NCBI GenBank assembly: GCA_023415055.1
Contig: JAEZLZ010000025.1
Location: forward strand, 1-47,859
Reading direction: 5' to 3'
From: Bacillota bacterium
GTDB taxonomy: Bacteria > Bacillota > Clostridia > Lachnospirales > Lachnospiraceae
DNA length: 47,859 nt
A model generated the notes under the pieces. It was not told the origin of the DNA, did no database searches, and saw only the letters and a program-made list of their open reading frames with translations. The position numbers were made by a program, and so were the translations under genes. This document shows, one piece after another, positions 15,495 to 24,690 of the stretch (positions within the stretch are counted from its first letter, which is position 1; the number at the start of each line of letters is the position of its first letter).

Positions 15495-16124
15495 TTATGA
15501 GTCGTTCCTCTTATTTCTGATTTGTTTTTGAATAATGATCCGGTTAATCGTATGGTTTGGATCTTTAAAAATACACCCATAGGTAAACGCACGGAATCCG
15601 CGTATTTTGTCCTTTCTGATCACCTTACCCTGTAAAAGATAATTAAGTCCATCAAAAGTATAAAGTATTCTCATTACAGTCCCGATCTCAAACTCCTGCT
15701 TTAGAATAACACCCATACCAGTTATACTTATATTCTTAAGTATCCCATCCACATTCCTCTTTTTGCCGTTTTCCATTAATACCGTGACAGTTACCAATTC
15801 ACCCATAAATAAGCGATAGCACTCCCTGCGATTCGATCGGGTGATATCTTCATCCGAGCTTACGTTATACACCCGGATTCCCTTATAAAAGGCGCTTTCC
15901 ATCCTTAATAATCCAAACCGGAAAATACCATCCTTAACCGTATATAAAATTTCCGCATCCTTTAAATCCTCCGGATTCACTAATAGATCATTTTCTAAAA
16001 TGGAAGGAATAACAATGTATTGGGCGGTTTTTGCAAATAACATTACAATCATACTGTAATTTTTATCTTTATACTTAAATTTTAGCAACAGTTTATTTTC
16101 GGTCTCTATATCAGTAATCTTCAT
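15495..16124 (-). CDS. PilZ domain c-di-GMP-binding protein
   Basis: A 209-residue protein with an N-terminal YcgR/YpfA-like beta domain (1-95) and a C-terminal PilZ domain (about 98-205). The c-di-GMP binding residues are in place: RECYR (R100-R104) and NISITGMG (131-138), which fit RxxxR and [D/N]xSxxG. It would bind c-di-GMP and act on a motility or surface partner, as YcgR acts on flagella. No flagellar gene is near. AGGAG precedes the ATG. It is a single gene. Confidence 0.87.
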   Translation of the reverse strand: MKITDIETENKLLLKFKYKDKNYSMIVMLFAKTAQYIVIPSILENDLLVNPEDLKDAEILYTVKDGIFRFGLLRMESAFYKGIRVYNVSSDEDITRSNRRECYRLFMGELVTVTVLMENGKKRNVDGILKNISITGMGVILKQEFEIGTVMRILYTFDGLNYLLQGKVIRKDKIRGFRAFTYGCIFKDPNHTINRIIIQKQIRNKRNDS

Positions 16125-16289
16125 TCCTATCTCCTAACATTGGTCAAGTAAAGCAACTAATAATATGCTAATATATTCTTTTCTTGTAATTATTTAGTAT
16201 ATTATGTCGTTATCAATTGTAATATAAATATCCTGACTTGAAAAGAAGATTCTTCATTTCATTTTTATGATAGGAGAAAGCAAATCCCT

Positions 16290-17159
16290 TTATTTTTTTG
16301 CACAAACCCCCAAGCCTTTCGTATCTTCCTCGTAGGGCTTACCTGTTAGGTCACTCCAGATATCCTGAACCTGATAACCATGCCTCATCATCAATTTTAG
16401 AATATCATCCTTAGAATAGTAGTGATCCGCTATGTTATAGGTAGCTACCCTGCCATTATCCTCTATAACGATATATTGGCTTAGATATACTGCCTCCTCC
16501 GGATAATGAAAGCCCTGTTCGAGTACCAGATGCTTCGTAGGCCGCCAAAATCCCGTTTCACTTGCATACCAGTTTCGCTCCTTAGGATGCTCCCAGTTAC
16601 GGCTTGTAAAGACATCAAAGATAAATATTCCGCCCGGCTTCAGGGCTCTATATATTTTCTGTAATAACCGGTCCCGCCCGTCATTCGTCAACGCCCCAAA
16701 GTCACAATAAATCATAAAAACAGCGTCGAACTCACAATCAAAGTCCATCGTAAGATAGTCCTGATAGATATATCGAATGTTAAGTTCATTTTCCTCTGCG
16801 AACTTCTTTGCATAACGAATGGAATTCTCCGAATAATCCATACCCACGACATCAAGCCCGTGCTTCGCAAATCTGGTACAGTATAAACCGGGGCCGCAGC
16901 CTAGATCCAATATTCTCGTACCTTCCTTCCAATTGTTATGCTTAACCAACCATTCTGTAATCTGACGGATTGTCTCATGCTTATAACTCGCTGCGTCCAA
17001 ATCAGGATTTAGATGAGCCGAAAGCATTTGCTGTGATATATAAGGATCATCCCAGAAGAGTTCCTCATTCGGAGTTTGTGGATCCGGCTTCTTATCTGTA
17101 TTTAATAATAACTCCATACTAATCTTATTGTTTATGATCAGGTTCTGAATTTGTTTCAT
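16290..17159 (-). CDS. class I SAM-dependent methyltransferase
   Basis: A protein of about 289 residues with a Rossmann-fold methyltransferase domain: motif I RILDLGCGPGLY, the following acidic strand end (VVGMDYS), a DAVFMIYCDFGALTN post-motif and LKPGGIFIFDVF. The C-terminal part (HYYSKDDILKLMMRHGYQV) is typical of small-molecule or UbiE-like enzymes. The substrate cannot be told. The start is ATG 17159, 8 nt after GGAGG. An in-frame GTG at 17168 lies inside that ribosome-binding region and is rejected. Confidence 0.87.
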   Translation of the reverse strand: MKQIQNLIINNKISMELLLNTDKKPDPQTPNEELFWDDPYISQQMLSAHLNPDLDAASYKHETIRQITEWLVKHNNWKEGTRILDLGCGPGLYCTRFAKHGLDVVGMDYSENSIRYAKKFAEENELNIRYIYQDYLTMDFDCEFDAVFMIYCDFGALTNDGRDRLLQKIYRALKPGGIFIFDVFTSRNWEHPKERNWYASETGFWRPTKHLVLEQGFHYPEEAVYLSQYIVIEDNGRVATYNIADHYYSKDDILKLMMRHGYQVQDIWSDLTGKPYEEDTKGLGVCAKK

Positions 17160-17275
17160 ATTATACACCTCCGGTATTTTTTAACAGAATAAAAGTATGA
17201 TAATCCAACATTTGCTGATGAGTAACCTTACACATGCTCTCGCTTTTATGAAAAGTGTGCCCGCCAGGCGCACCA

Positions 17276-17307
17276 TACAAAAAAGCCGTAGATTCACTCT
17301 ACGGCTT
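17276..17307 (-). terminator. terminator of the alpha-galactosidase/SGNH operon
   Basis: Read on the minus strand, AAGCCGTAGA pairs perfectly with TCTACGGCTT around a 5-nt loop and is followed by TTTTTTG. It lies downstream of the SGNH gene. The rest of 17160-17558 shows no gene. Confidence 0.85.
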
Positions 17308-17558
17308 AACTAACCTTTTGAAAGCGCATAGGAGTAATCTTAAAATCATAAGTAATTGAGTATAAAAACCGAACCGTCTATTCTGACAGCTTTCTGTCTA
17401 TCTCAATTATAAGCTCATTGATTTTAAGTTACTTCTCCGTGCACATCTTATGTTTCTGAGACGTACCGGACCGCACTCCACCCTTCTATGCAAGATTACT
17501 ATACTTATTCTGTTAGCCTCATTGTATCCGGCAAACACAAAATTGTCAATACCTTCCT

Positions 17559-18230
17559 TTAATTAAAGTATGTTGCCTCATGCTGATAATCAAAATCACA
17601 ATTTTTTAAAAATTCTCTTGCCATCAGAGTCGCACCAATCTGATTCGGATGGATACGATCCCATGCGATGAAGGAAGAATGGCGAATACTGCAATAGCGC
17701 TCATACATCTCCTGGAAATTTATGAAGACACAGTTGTGCTTTTTAGCAAGTCGTTCTGCGATAGCAACATATTCATCCATTCTTGCTCTCATTTCATCTT
17801 TCTGATTAGGCTCCATAATATAAGGAGACAGCACAAATACACCCTTTACCTGCTTCTCTACCTTTTCAATCATTTGCTCGAGATTTTTCTCATATTCTTC
17901 CGGAAAAACCTGAACATCAAGCATTGCCGGGCAGTCAAACTGACGCCATACATCATTGATTCCGATGCAGATTGATACCCAATCCGGTTTGAGCTCCACC
18001 ACGTCTTTGTCAAAACGTGCGGCCAAATCCCTACTGGTGTTACCACTTATTCCGGAATTGGTGATACGTACCGGTGTCTCCGGATAGTAAGCTGCCAGCA
18101 TGTTCTCTACCACACGCACATAGCTTCTTCCTACATTATCAAAGAGACCTTCCCCCACAGGCTGTGCGCTTCCCATGTCTGTAACGGAATCTCCTGCAAA
18201 TACTATTCTGTCATTCTTTTCAAATATCAT
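17559..18230 (-). CDS. SGNH/GDSL-family hydrolase (carbohydrate esterase-like)
   Basis: A 223-residue cytoplasmic esterase of the SGNH fold (no signal peptide). All four blocks are visible: block I FAGDSVTDMG with the nucleophile Ser14, block II glycine in SGISGNTSRD, block III GINDVW and block V DRIHPNQIG with the catalytic Asp and His. The sequence resembles rhamnogalacturonan or xylan acetylesterases. GGAGG lies 6 nt before the ATG. It follows the alpha-galactosidase-like gene by 109 bp without an obvious promoter and shares its terminator, so removal of acetyl groups from an imported oligosaccharide is a reasonable guess. Confidence 0.87.
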   Translation of the reverse strand: MIFEKNDRIVFAGDSVTDMGSAQPVGEGLFDNVGRSYVRVVENMLAAYYPETPVRITNSGISGNTSRDLAARFDKDVVELKPDWVSICIGINDVWRQFDCPAMLDVQVFPEEYEKNLEQMIEKVEKQVKGVFVLSPYIMEPNQKDEMRARMDEYVAIAERLAKKHNCVFINFQEMYERYCSIRHSSFIAWDRIHPNQIGATLMAREFLKNCDFDYQHEATYFN

Positions 18231-18339
18231 CTTTTGCCTCCACCTATCTGTGATTTACCGATTTTATTGTTCTACTTTTCCCGGAACTCTCAATTCATGA
18301 TAAGTATCTTCTATCTCTTTTGTCAAGTTCTTAAACTGC

Positions 18340-19902
18340 TCAGATATACTTTTCATTCCAGTGGAAGCATTGCTTTTCTCCTATGATATTCCACCTCGAT
18401 GGGCAGGTGGTCTCCATCCAATCCAACGGCTCGGCTATCGTATCCTGTCTGGAGGCGATAGCATAGGCACGCTTTAACTCCATCTCCTGTTCCTTGTCTA
18501 AGGAATCCGGCTTTACCGAAACAAAAAGCGGTGTTCCACTGTTTGCTAAAAGTGTAAGCCACTGACTGTTAAAATACCAGTCAATCTGATCTGTAATTCC
18601 CACACAATCCGCATCCACCTCAAAGAAACGCTTATGCTGCGGCATGCGAAAGGCTAATGTATTGATTCCCATTTTCCTGGTACGCTCCCATTCCCTTCCG
18701 CTGGTGTCATCTCCGGTTCGATTGATATGCATCATTCCTGCTCCTAGGTGCCCGATACAATTACAGCCCAGAATCAGTGATTTACCCGCTGCTGACAGAA
18801 CCTCCGCATAAAAATCCCGGATCACTTCTGCCGTTGTCTTCGTCCTGTCATAAAAATGCCAGCCGTCTTCCGTAAGCTTGCTGCCCATCTGAAAGCCCCA
18901 GCAGCCTAGAAGATCGTATGTAGAAAAATCGTGTTTGATTAATTCATAGCCCCATTCGGAAAGCCTTCTAATATCCTCCCGAACAAGTCTTTTTACCTCC
19001 TCATGCGATGGATCCAGAAAATCATGGTTCCTCTGCAGCCGCATATCCTCACTAAATTTTGATTCCTTATCGTACAGCAGCCTGATCCATATACCCGGAT
19101 GGACTCCCTTTTCCTTCATAGCGGCTGCCAGTCCTTTCATATCCGGAAATCTCTCATTACCCGCTCTCCATGGGCCGCCATTATAGCCGGTATGGTGATA
19201 CTGCTGCCAACCGTCATCGATTACCATATAGGGTCTGTTCTCAATACCCTCTGTAAGCTTAGCAAGATATGCCGTATCTGCAAGAATCTCTTCGGCAGAG
19301 CTGTTCCCATAAGCATAATACCAGTTATTGCTTCCATAAACCGGATGCTCACACAGGAGTACTCTGTCATTTAAAAGCCCTATGAAGCACTCTGCGGATG
19401 CATATACGTTCTTTCCCTGAAACATGGCTGATACAATAACCGCCGCTTCCAGTTTCCTTCCATTTAGAACCACGCCCTCTCCTCCGCAGCGTAAATCGAG
19501 ATTTAAACTAATTCCTTCTTGATTAATCTGCCAGCTACAGAAAGCGGTTGGTCCTGTTTTAACACCAAATCCATAGGTCTCTTCTCTTGAAGCGACCAGA
19601 CAGTACCACGGCAGTATCCGCTCAGGAGTGATTCCTCGCCACTCGAAATCTCCGTAGCCGCGTTCCCAATGGTCTCCTAATATTCTGATCTCTCCTTGAA
19701 AGCTATGGTGCCAAAAAAGAGTAATATGGCAGACCGGGGTCTTCTCTCCATAAACCGAAACGCAAAGGCCCTCTGCTGTTTTATTTATGATCGCCTCTAC
19801 TTCTCTGCATTTGACTCTGTCTGTATGATAGGATGTGATTTCTTCCTGCTCTGTTCGAAGTGTTATCCGGTCAGCTGTCTCTAATAATTGTTTCATCTTC
19901 AC
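18340..19902 (-). CDS. alpha-galactosidase-like glycoside hydrolase (GH36/GH27 clan)
   Basis: A 520-residue cytoplasmic glycosidase of clan GH-D. An N-terminal beta-sandwich precedes a TIM barrel that begins at about residue 222 with YMVIDDGWQ (225-233). The probable nucleophile is D325 in LIKHDFSTYD (the KxD motif), and a NRTGDDTSG segment further on may hold the acid/base. The C-terminal beta domain is short. Specificity for alpha-galactosides is inferred from the fold. Other alpha-linked sugars are possible. The start is GTG with GGGGG upstream. An ATG two codons later is an alternative. It heads an operon with the SGNH esterase. Confidence 0.82.
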   Translation of the reverse strand: MKMKQLLETADRITLRTEQEEITSYHTDRVKCREVEAIINKTAEGLCVSVYGEKTPVCHITLFWHHSFQGEIRILGDHWERGYGDFEWRGITPERILPWYCLVASREETYGFGVKTGPTAFCSWQINQEGISLNLDLRCGGEGVVLNGRKLEAAVIVSAMFQGKNVYASAECFIGLLNDRVLLCEHPVYGSNNWYYAYGNSSAEEILADTAYLAKLTEGIENRPYMVIDDGWQQYHHTGYNGGPWRAGNERFPDMKGLAAAMKEKGVHPGIWIRLLYDKESKFSEDMRLQRNHDFLDPSHEEVKRLVREDIRRLSEWGYELIKHDFSTYDLLGCWGFQMGSKLTEDGWHFYDRTKTTAEVIRDFYAEVLSAAGKSLILGCNCIGHLGAGMMHINRTGDDTSGREWERTRKMGINTLAFRMPQHKRFFEVDADCVGITDQIDWYFNSQWLTLLANSGTPLFVSVKPDSLDKEQEMELKRAYAIASRQDTIAEPLDWMETTCPSRWNIIGEKQCFHWNEKYI

Positions 19903-20086
19903 TCTTACCCCCGTATTTCTATGATTTTGACTATCTGATACTCCTTCATGACCGGGATGTTAAGTCCCTGGGTGCCCCTGATGATCCGGTACTGTTCTGC
20001 TTCACCGAAGGCTTCGAAAATATCCCTATAAGCTCTAATTCTGATTGACCTTTTCTGTCGATAATAATCATTTATAGTTAAAATTA

Positions 20087-20115
20087 ATTTTAGCTTTCTA
20101 TTTTATCCCTGTCAA
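20087..20115 (-). promoter_or_regulatory. promoter of the alpha-galactosidase/SGNH operon
   Basis: On the minus strand TTGACA (20115-20110) and TAAAAT (20092-20087) are separated by 17 bp, giving a leader of about 180 nt before the GTG start at 19902. I see no clear operator in the leader. Confidence 0.7.
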
Positions 20116-20300
20116 CAATCTTTCTTTACTAATAATTAGTCCATTTTTCCTCAACCTATCTGTTCTCTTAACACATACAAGAAATCGATGTCTATTATTC
20201 GATAAAAATATAATATATTCCTCATCGCTGTTAAATCTAGCTATATTTGCTCACATAAATCGGTTGTGATATACTAAAACATAGAAATAAAGATAGAAAT

Positions 20301-20337
20301 CGGACAGGAATCTATTGTCGGTTAGATTCCTGTCCGG
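20301..20337 (-). terminator. hairpin terminator downstream of the CsxC-like gene
   Basis: CGGACAGGAATCTA and TAGATTCCTGTCCG form a perfect 14-bp stem with an 8-nt loop. On the minus strand it is followed by ATTTCTATCTTT, on the plus strand by GTTCTTTC. It lies 165 bp beyond the stop of the minus-strand gene at 20502. The remaining DNA (20116-20300, 20338-20501) holds no gene that I can see. Confidence 0.7.
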
Positions 20338-20501
20338 TTCTTTCACTGTAATTCTTACCTCATGCTAAGCACAACCTGTCAGCTCTCAACCTTCCTAACG
20401 CATGATAATACTGCTATTGTGTGTCGGAAGCGATATTCCTTGGATCCATTATCCTTTCCGGCTGTACTCATCCGTATTAAAACATCCCTAATTATGAGTT
20501 A

Positions 20502-21320
20502 TTACTCTTTCTTAGGTATATCTGGATCCGGCATATTCCACATAGTATTCATCGGGTAAGGTTCATTTTTGTGATCATCCTTGGGATGCGGATATAAGTA
20601 ATCCTGTAAGCAGACCTGTTGTTTCTGAAGTAATTTGATGCATAAATAAAGAACTGATTTATCGGTAAATTCCTGGAATTCCTCTTCATTCATAAAGCCT
20701 TCTATTGAAATGCCCTTGTTATCAATATCTGCATCGTAAATTGCGGACCATTCAAGCTCACAATAAACTGGTTCATTGAAAATCTCAACGCTTGACCTGT
20801 CAGCCTCTCTAATGTCTTTACCCATTCTCTTTTCATCAAAATATCTAGCGACCAAATCCGGTGGATTTGGAAGAATGAAAGGCTTATTTCCACAGAATTC
20901 GACCTTGGTATAAACTTTGAACGGAATGTGTACTGTGGTATCTTTTATGGTACCTGCTATTCCATGACCTTTGTCACAGTTTTTTGCTGCGTATTCTATA
21001 TTTTTGCGGATATATCCCTCTAAAAACACTTTACTTGTCGGCGGAATGTATCTGCATTGTGTGAGAAAAACTTGCTTCTCAATCCGTTTGATCTCATAGG
21101 CCGGTTCGTTAAGTCTTATCTTTGCCTCTGAGTCGATCTGAACAACAAATTCAGCAAGAACCTTTGGTATCTTAAAGTCACCGCCCCTCCATAAGTGATT
21201 GTCGGCTTTCGGCAGCGTATCAGAGCTGAGAACAGAAGCATTACATTCTGATTCGCATTCTTTATCTACATGTGTATTAATCTTATTTGAAAAATTACTG
21301 TTGTTCCTGTAATCATTCAT
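20502..21320 (-). CDS. CsxC-like exosporium/spore-surface protein (SPOCS-like)
   Basis: A 272-residue protein without signal peptide. The central region, IPKVLAEFVVQIDSEAKI then AYEIKRIEKQVFLTQCRYIP and VFLEGYIRKNIEYA, matches my recollection of the CsxC family of clostridial exosporium proteins and the related SPOCS/DUF3794 domain of spore-coat proteins. A second beta-rich half with NPPDLVARYF and a C-terminal KLLQKQQVCLQDY segment also fits CsxC. The first 45 residues are polar and Asn/Ser-rich. It would be made in the mother cell. I could not identify a sporulation sigma promoter. AAAGGAG lies 8 nt before the ATG. Confidence 0.7.
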   Translation of the reverse strand: MNDYRNNSNFSNKINTHVDKECESECNASVLSSDTLPKADNHLWRGGDFKIPKVLAEFVVQIDSEAKIRLNEPAYEIKRIEKQVFLTQCRYIPPTSKVFLEGYIRKNIEYAAKNCDKGHGIAGTIKDTTVHIPFKVYTKVEFCGNKPFILPNPPDLVARYFDEKRMGKDIREADRSSVEIFNEPVYCELEWSAIYDADIDNKGISIEGFMNEEEFQEFTDKSVLYLCIKLLQKQQVCLQDYLYPHPKDDHKNEPYPMNTMWNMPDPDIPKKE

Positions 21321-21535
21321 ATATTTTGCTCCTTTCTGATGAAATGTGATACTTCTATCTGAGGTATCTAATACATATTATTAGAGATAATTGATAATGT
21401 GCATGTACTTTGTAGAATATTGTTGAATTCTATATAACATTGTCGAATGTGACTATCTCTTCTGATTATACTTAGCTCTGCTGGGGTATTGATGCCATCA
21501 GAAAGCAGAGATGAGTCGGAAGTCGAACCAAAAAT

Positions 21536-21555
21536 AAGGACTGTTTCCAGTCCTT
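21536..21555 (-). terminator. short hairpin, possible terminator
   Basis: AAGGACTG and CAGTCCTT make a perfect 8-bp stem with a TTTC loop, with A-rich sequence before it (21528-21534) that reads as T-rich on the minus strand. It lies past the VOC remnant. The stretch 21321-21530 shows nothing else. Confidence 0.5.
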
Positions 21556-21598
21556 ACTTATTAATCATTCTATACTTATTTTATGAAGTCTAGACCGA

Positions 21599-21800
21599 TT
21601 AAATCGCGATCCACCAAAATACACCGAATTTATCTACAATATCAGCGCAATATGAATTCCAATCACACGATCCCAAGGAATGAATGACCGTTCCTCCATC
21701 GCTTAATATTTCAAAACGTGCCGGACAGCTTCCTCACTGCCCATTTCATACACATTGAAAACAGTTGTTTGCCATGCCTTCCCTTTTGTACGTCCCAATA
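21599..21800 (-). pseudogene. C-terminal remnant of a PhnB-like VOC family protein
   Basis: On the minus strand two overlapping frames read in series as the end of a PhnB/VOC protein. The first gives GRTKGKAWQTTVFNVYEMGS then EEAVR. After a frameshift near 21710 the second gives RFEILSDGGTVIHSLGS, then YCADIVDKFGVFWWIAI and a stop. The DGGTV and DKFGVxWxI motifs are characteristic of the family. The N-terminal half is missing. Confidence 0.7.
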
Positions 21801-21869
21801 GGCTTAAATGATAAATGTAAATTCTTCAATGACTTCTACCTACTTAATTGTATTTTTTATAATCTTAGC

Positions 21870-22727
21870 CTATTGTAATCTCAGAAGCATTTCATATTGA
21901 TCCACAGTAGCTACAAATCCTGCATTCTGTAAGAAGCTCTTCATTCCTTTATCCCTACTATCTACATTAAGGACAGCAATCTTCATTACCTCTGTATTAT
22001 CCATCAGGTCGCTAATAATACTACTGGCAATTCCTCTGCGCCTATATCGTTTATCCACTGCTATTTGAGCTATGTCTCCGGTTCTTTTGTCAATTATTCC
22101 ATATCCTGCTATCATCCCGTCAATCCTTACAACCGAATATCTGAATGCTTCGGCAAGCGCATTAACAGAATCAACAGAATTCTGCCAGGAGGGCATATAA
22201 TCCCAAAATCCGGAAATATATCCCCATTCGGCATCACCTATTTTATCGATTGACTCTACCTTGTAAGTTACTCTTGGGTGATACAAATTCTTATCTAAAT
22301 GAAAACAAGAGAATTCTCTTACTACCTCAAACCCTTGCTTCTGATATAACTGAAAGGCTGTGGTATTCGTTTGAAGAACCTCCAGTAGAAATTGTTCTGT
22401 GCCCTTTACTTTTATCATATCCTTGAGGTAAGTCAGTAAATTACTTGTTATCCCTTGCTTTCTATACTCACGAACAACCCCTGTTCCCAGGTCATAGACT
22501 GTTGATTTGCCATTCCACTCGCGTAAACCATTAAAAACAAACCCTACTAATATTTCTTCTTTAAATGCACCAACAGATATACTCGGAGTGTATCCTCTTC
22601 TCTGAAGCATCGCTTTAAATTTCCACATCGGTAAATCCATTTTTACCTGATAATCCGAAAATGCATCTACAAATGCATCATGTAATACTTCTATACTTGT
22701 ATTCTCTAAAGTTTTATATTGAAGCAT
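21870..22727 (-). CDS. tandem GNAT-domain N-acetyltransferase
   Basis: A 285-residue acetyl-CoA-dependent transferase with two GNAT domains. The N-terminal domain has the acetyl-CoA motif VVREYRKQGITSNLL (about 84-98) and LYQKQGFEVVREF. The C-terminal domain has VDKRYRRRGIASSII and the end FLQNAGFV. Both loops keep the Q/RxxGx[G/A/S] pattern, so both may bind acetyl-CoA. The acceptor is unknown. GGAG lies 5 nt before the ATG. The VOC remnant just downstream on the same strand suggests a former resistance-type pair. Confidence 0.87.
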   Translation of the reverse strand: MLQYKTLENTSIEVLHDAFVDAFSDYQVKMDLPMWKFKAMLQRRGYTPSISVGAFKEEILVGFVFNGLREWNGKSTVYDLGTGVVREYRKQGITSNLLTYLKDMIKVKGTEQFLLEVLQTNTTAFQLYQKQGFEVVREFSCFHLDKNLYHPRVTYKVESIDKIGDAEWGYISGFWDYMPSWQNSVDSVNALAEAFRYSVVRIDGMIAGYGIIDKRTGDIAQIAVDKRYRRRGIASSIISDLMDNTEVMKIAVLNVDSRDKGMKSFLQNAGFVATVDQYEMLLRLQ

Positions 22728-22788
22728 ATCTTCTCCAATCCTTTTTATACATAGCTTAAGCTCATGGTATTATACATATCCGTTCTTC

Positions 22789-24015
22789 TCATCTTTCAAT
22801 AAATGTCAGCTTATACTCTTTGGCATATTCTTCTGCACAGGTATCTTTATATCCATAGATTACTGCTTGATTACAGCCTTTTAAGATTTCTGACTCAATG
22901 TATTCAATTTTCTTCGGGAAGTATATCTTTTCTAAACTGGTACAATTCCAAAAGGCCTCTCGATCAACAACCTCTACCTTTTCAGGTAATTCAATTGATC
23001 TTAGATTAGAACATCCCTGGAAAGTACCTTGGCAAATTCTGTTTAAATTGGCTGATAATTGAACTGTTTCAAGTGAAGTACAGTTTTTAAATGCAAAGCT
23101 ATCGAGATCTCTTATTCCATCCGGTATTTTAATTTCCTTTAAAGAGGTACAGTTTTCAAAAGTCCCGATTTCATTTAAACTATCCGGCAGGATAACATGT
23201 TCAATATCTGTATTTTCGTTAATGCCACCAAAGGAAGTCACCTTCCGTTTATTAATCATGGAAGGAACAGTAATTGTTGTGTCAATTCCTCTATAGCCTA
23301 TAATTAATGCTTCCTCCGGGCCGTTCGGTACATACAAGAAGCCTTTGCTTGTGCATGTAATATTTTTTCTACTGTAATTTCTGGTACAGGTAGCTTGTGA
23401 GGTCCCATTTGACAATATCATTTTGCTTCTTGTCACGATCGTATATTTCCACACTTTTTTCGTGTTACCATTGTATTGGGTTTTGATTAATGTAATAGTC
23501 TTATTCGCGAGATTCAGGGTATATAATCCACTTTCTAATTCCTCTCCTGCAGAAGCGTTGTACATGGTATACTCTCCTGTCGCAGAGAGAGAAAGCGTAC
23601 AACTATAATCTCCGTTTTCATAATTCCATGATTGGCAATAAATAAATTCCTTTTCTGAGTATACTCTTACATAGAAGGACACCGTCTTTTTACTACCATC
23701 TTTTACTACACCTGTTATTTTACAAAAGCCTCGGTTAACACCGGTTACAATACCTTGTTTGCTAACTTTAGCAACCGTCTGATCCGAAGAGGACCAGGTA
23801 ATATTCTTATTTGTAGCGCTTTTTGGTGAAATTGCAGTCTTTATTTTTAATGTTCCGCCTACCCTCATCGTATAATAATTAGAATAATCGATATTGGTAA
23901 CTTTTATTGTATTTACTTTCACCGTTTTTGCTGCTTCGCATGTAGTGTTATCAAAACAGATGACAGCCAGTAAAAATATCATTATATTTGTTAAAAACAA
24001 TATTTTTCTCTTCAA
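22789..24015 (-). CDS. secreted Big_2 and leucine-rich-repeat (BspA-like) surface protein
   Basis: A 408-residue exported protein. A signal peptide covers about residues 1-28 with cleavage near CEAA. A bacterial Ig-like Big_2 domain follows (about 33-117, with VGGTLKIKTAISPKSAT and VTGVNRGFCKITG). A beta-rich middle region (120-215) is unassigned. The C-terminal 190 residues are BspA-type LRR_5 repeats with the pattern CTSLKEIKIPDGI, CTSLETVQLSANL, CSNLRSIELPEKV and CTSLEKIYFPKKI. No LPXTG or membrane anchor is present. The start is TTG, 8 nt after AAGGAG. An ATG slightly upstream runs into a stop. It may bind host or substrate surfaces. Confidence 0.87.
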   Translation of the reverse strand: MKRKILFLTNIMIFLLAVICFDNTTCEAAKTVKVNTIKVTNIDYSNYYTMRVGGTLKIKTAISPKSATNKNITWSSSDQTVAKVSKQGIVTGVNRGFCKITGVVKDGSKKTVSFYVRVYSEKEFIYCQSWNYENGDYSCTLSLSATGEYTMYNASAGEELESGLYTLNLANKTITLIKTQYNGNTKKVWKYTIVTRSKMILSNGTSQATCTRNYSRKNITCTSKGFLYVPNGPEEALIIGYRGIDTTITVPSMINKRKVTSFGGINENTDIEHVILPDSLNEIGTFENCTSLKEIKIPDGIRDLDSFAFKNCTSLETVQLSANLNRICQGTFQGCSNLRSIELPEKVEVVDREAFWNCTSLEKIYFPKKIEYIESEILKGCNQAVIYGYKDTCAEEYAKEYKLTFIER

Positions 24016-24356
24016 AACATGTTCTCCTTATTTTATCTATAAACATAATTTTAGCTTCATAGGTTCCGTCTTTAACTAAAATATAAATTAAATGACTAGT
24101 ATCCCTATTCCAAAATCCCCTCAAGAGTGATGACAGAGAAGTATGATATTTACAATTTACGCCTCTGATTCCATGTACAGCCTGAGCAAGCTCCAGTATT
24201 ACTCTTCCTGTTTTGCATTAGTGTATCTCCGTAATGTTTCATATTTTTTCCATTACTCTTTCACTTTAAGCCAATGCAGGTTATCTGTCAAGGTGGACTG
24301 TAGGCCCAATCTATCATCAGATCAATGGATGGTCGTAAGCATTATTCCATGATAAA
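24016..24356. other. intergenic region without recognised genes
   Basis: I see no coding potential resembling a known family. A weak minus-strand TTGACA with TTAAAG 16 bp later, near 24270-24298, could serve the BspA-like gene, but it is poor. Confidence 0.3.
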
Positions 24357-24395
24357 AGAAGGGGCAATCGCACAGGTTAGTACGATTACCCCTTT
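24357..24395 (-). terminator. terminator after the BspA-like remnant
   Basis: Read on the minus strand, AAGGGGTAATCG pairs with CGATTGCCCCTT around about 12 nt and is followed by CTTTTATC. It begins immediately past the stop codon at 24399. Confidence 0.75.
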
Positions 24396-24398
24396 GAT

Positions 24399-24599
24399 TC
24401 ATCTTACTTTCTTAGTTAATTTACAACTACCTTTATTTTTATACTGACAGCCCAGGCTTTTGCAATCACATAATCGATGCCGGCTACCCGTGATGGTTCC
24501 TGTTGCCGCATCAAATGTGAAATTACTCTCCGGTGATGCCGCCCTGACCTCCTGTGTACTTCGGGAAAGTCCTCCCGCCGTAAGGATTACGGCAAGCAT
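24399..24599 (-). pseudogene. remnant of a BspA-like secreted protein
   Basis: A 66-codon frame begins within a signal peptide (MLAVILTAGGL then an AxA-like site) and continues with ASPESNFTFDAATGTITG. This is the usual mature N terminus of Lachnospiraceae BspA-like proteins before the leucine-rich repeats. It then switches to an unrelated Cys/Lys-rich tail and stops directly before a good terminator. The repeats are absent. The codons expected before the ATG (reading RKSFYTFTT) lack an in-frame start. An internal deletion plus start loss explains this best. A small functional exported peptide is less likely. Confidence 0.55.
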
Positions 24600-24656
24600 G
24601 GTCGTGAATGTATAAAAACTTTTTCGCCATTGTTAATTCAGATATTATGTCAATGC

Positions 24657-24684
24657 TTGACAACCCTCATTTTCATGCTATACT
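24657..24684 (+). promoter_or_regulatory. queT promoter
   Basis: TTGACA (24657-24662), 16-bp spacer, TATACT (24679-24684). Transcription would start near 24691, leaving a leader of about 134 nt before queT. Confidence 0.8.
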
Positions 24685-24690
24685 AATTAG

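Noticed and set aside
24143..24352. 69-codon plus-strand frame upstream of the BspA-like gene
   Set aside because: No ribosome binding site, odd composition (Tyr/Ser-rich), and no family resemblance.
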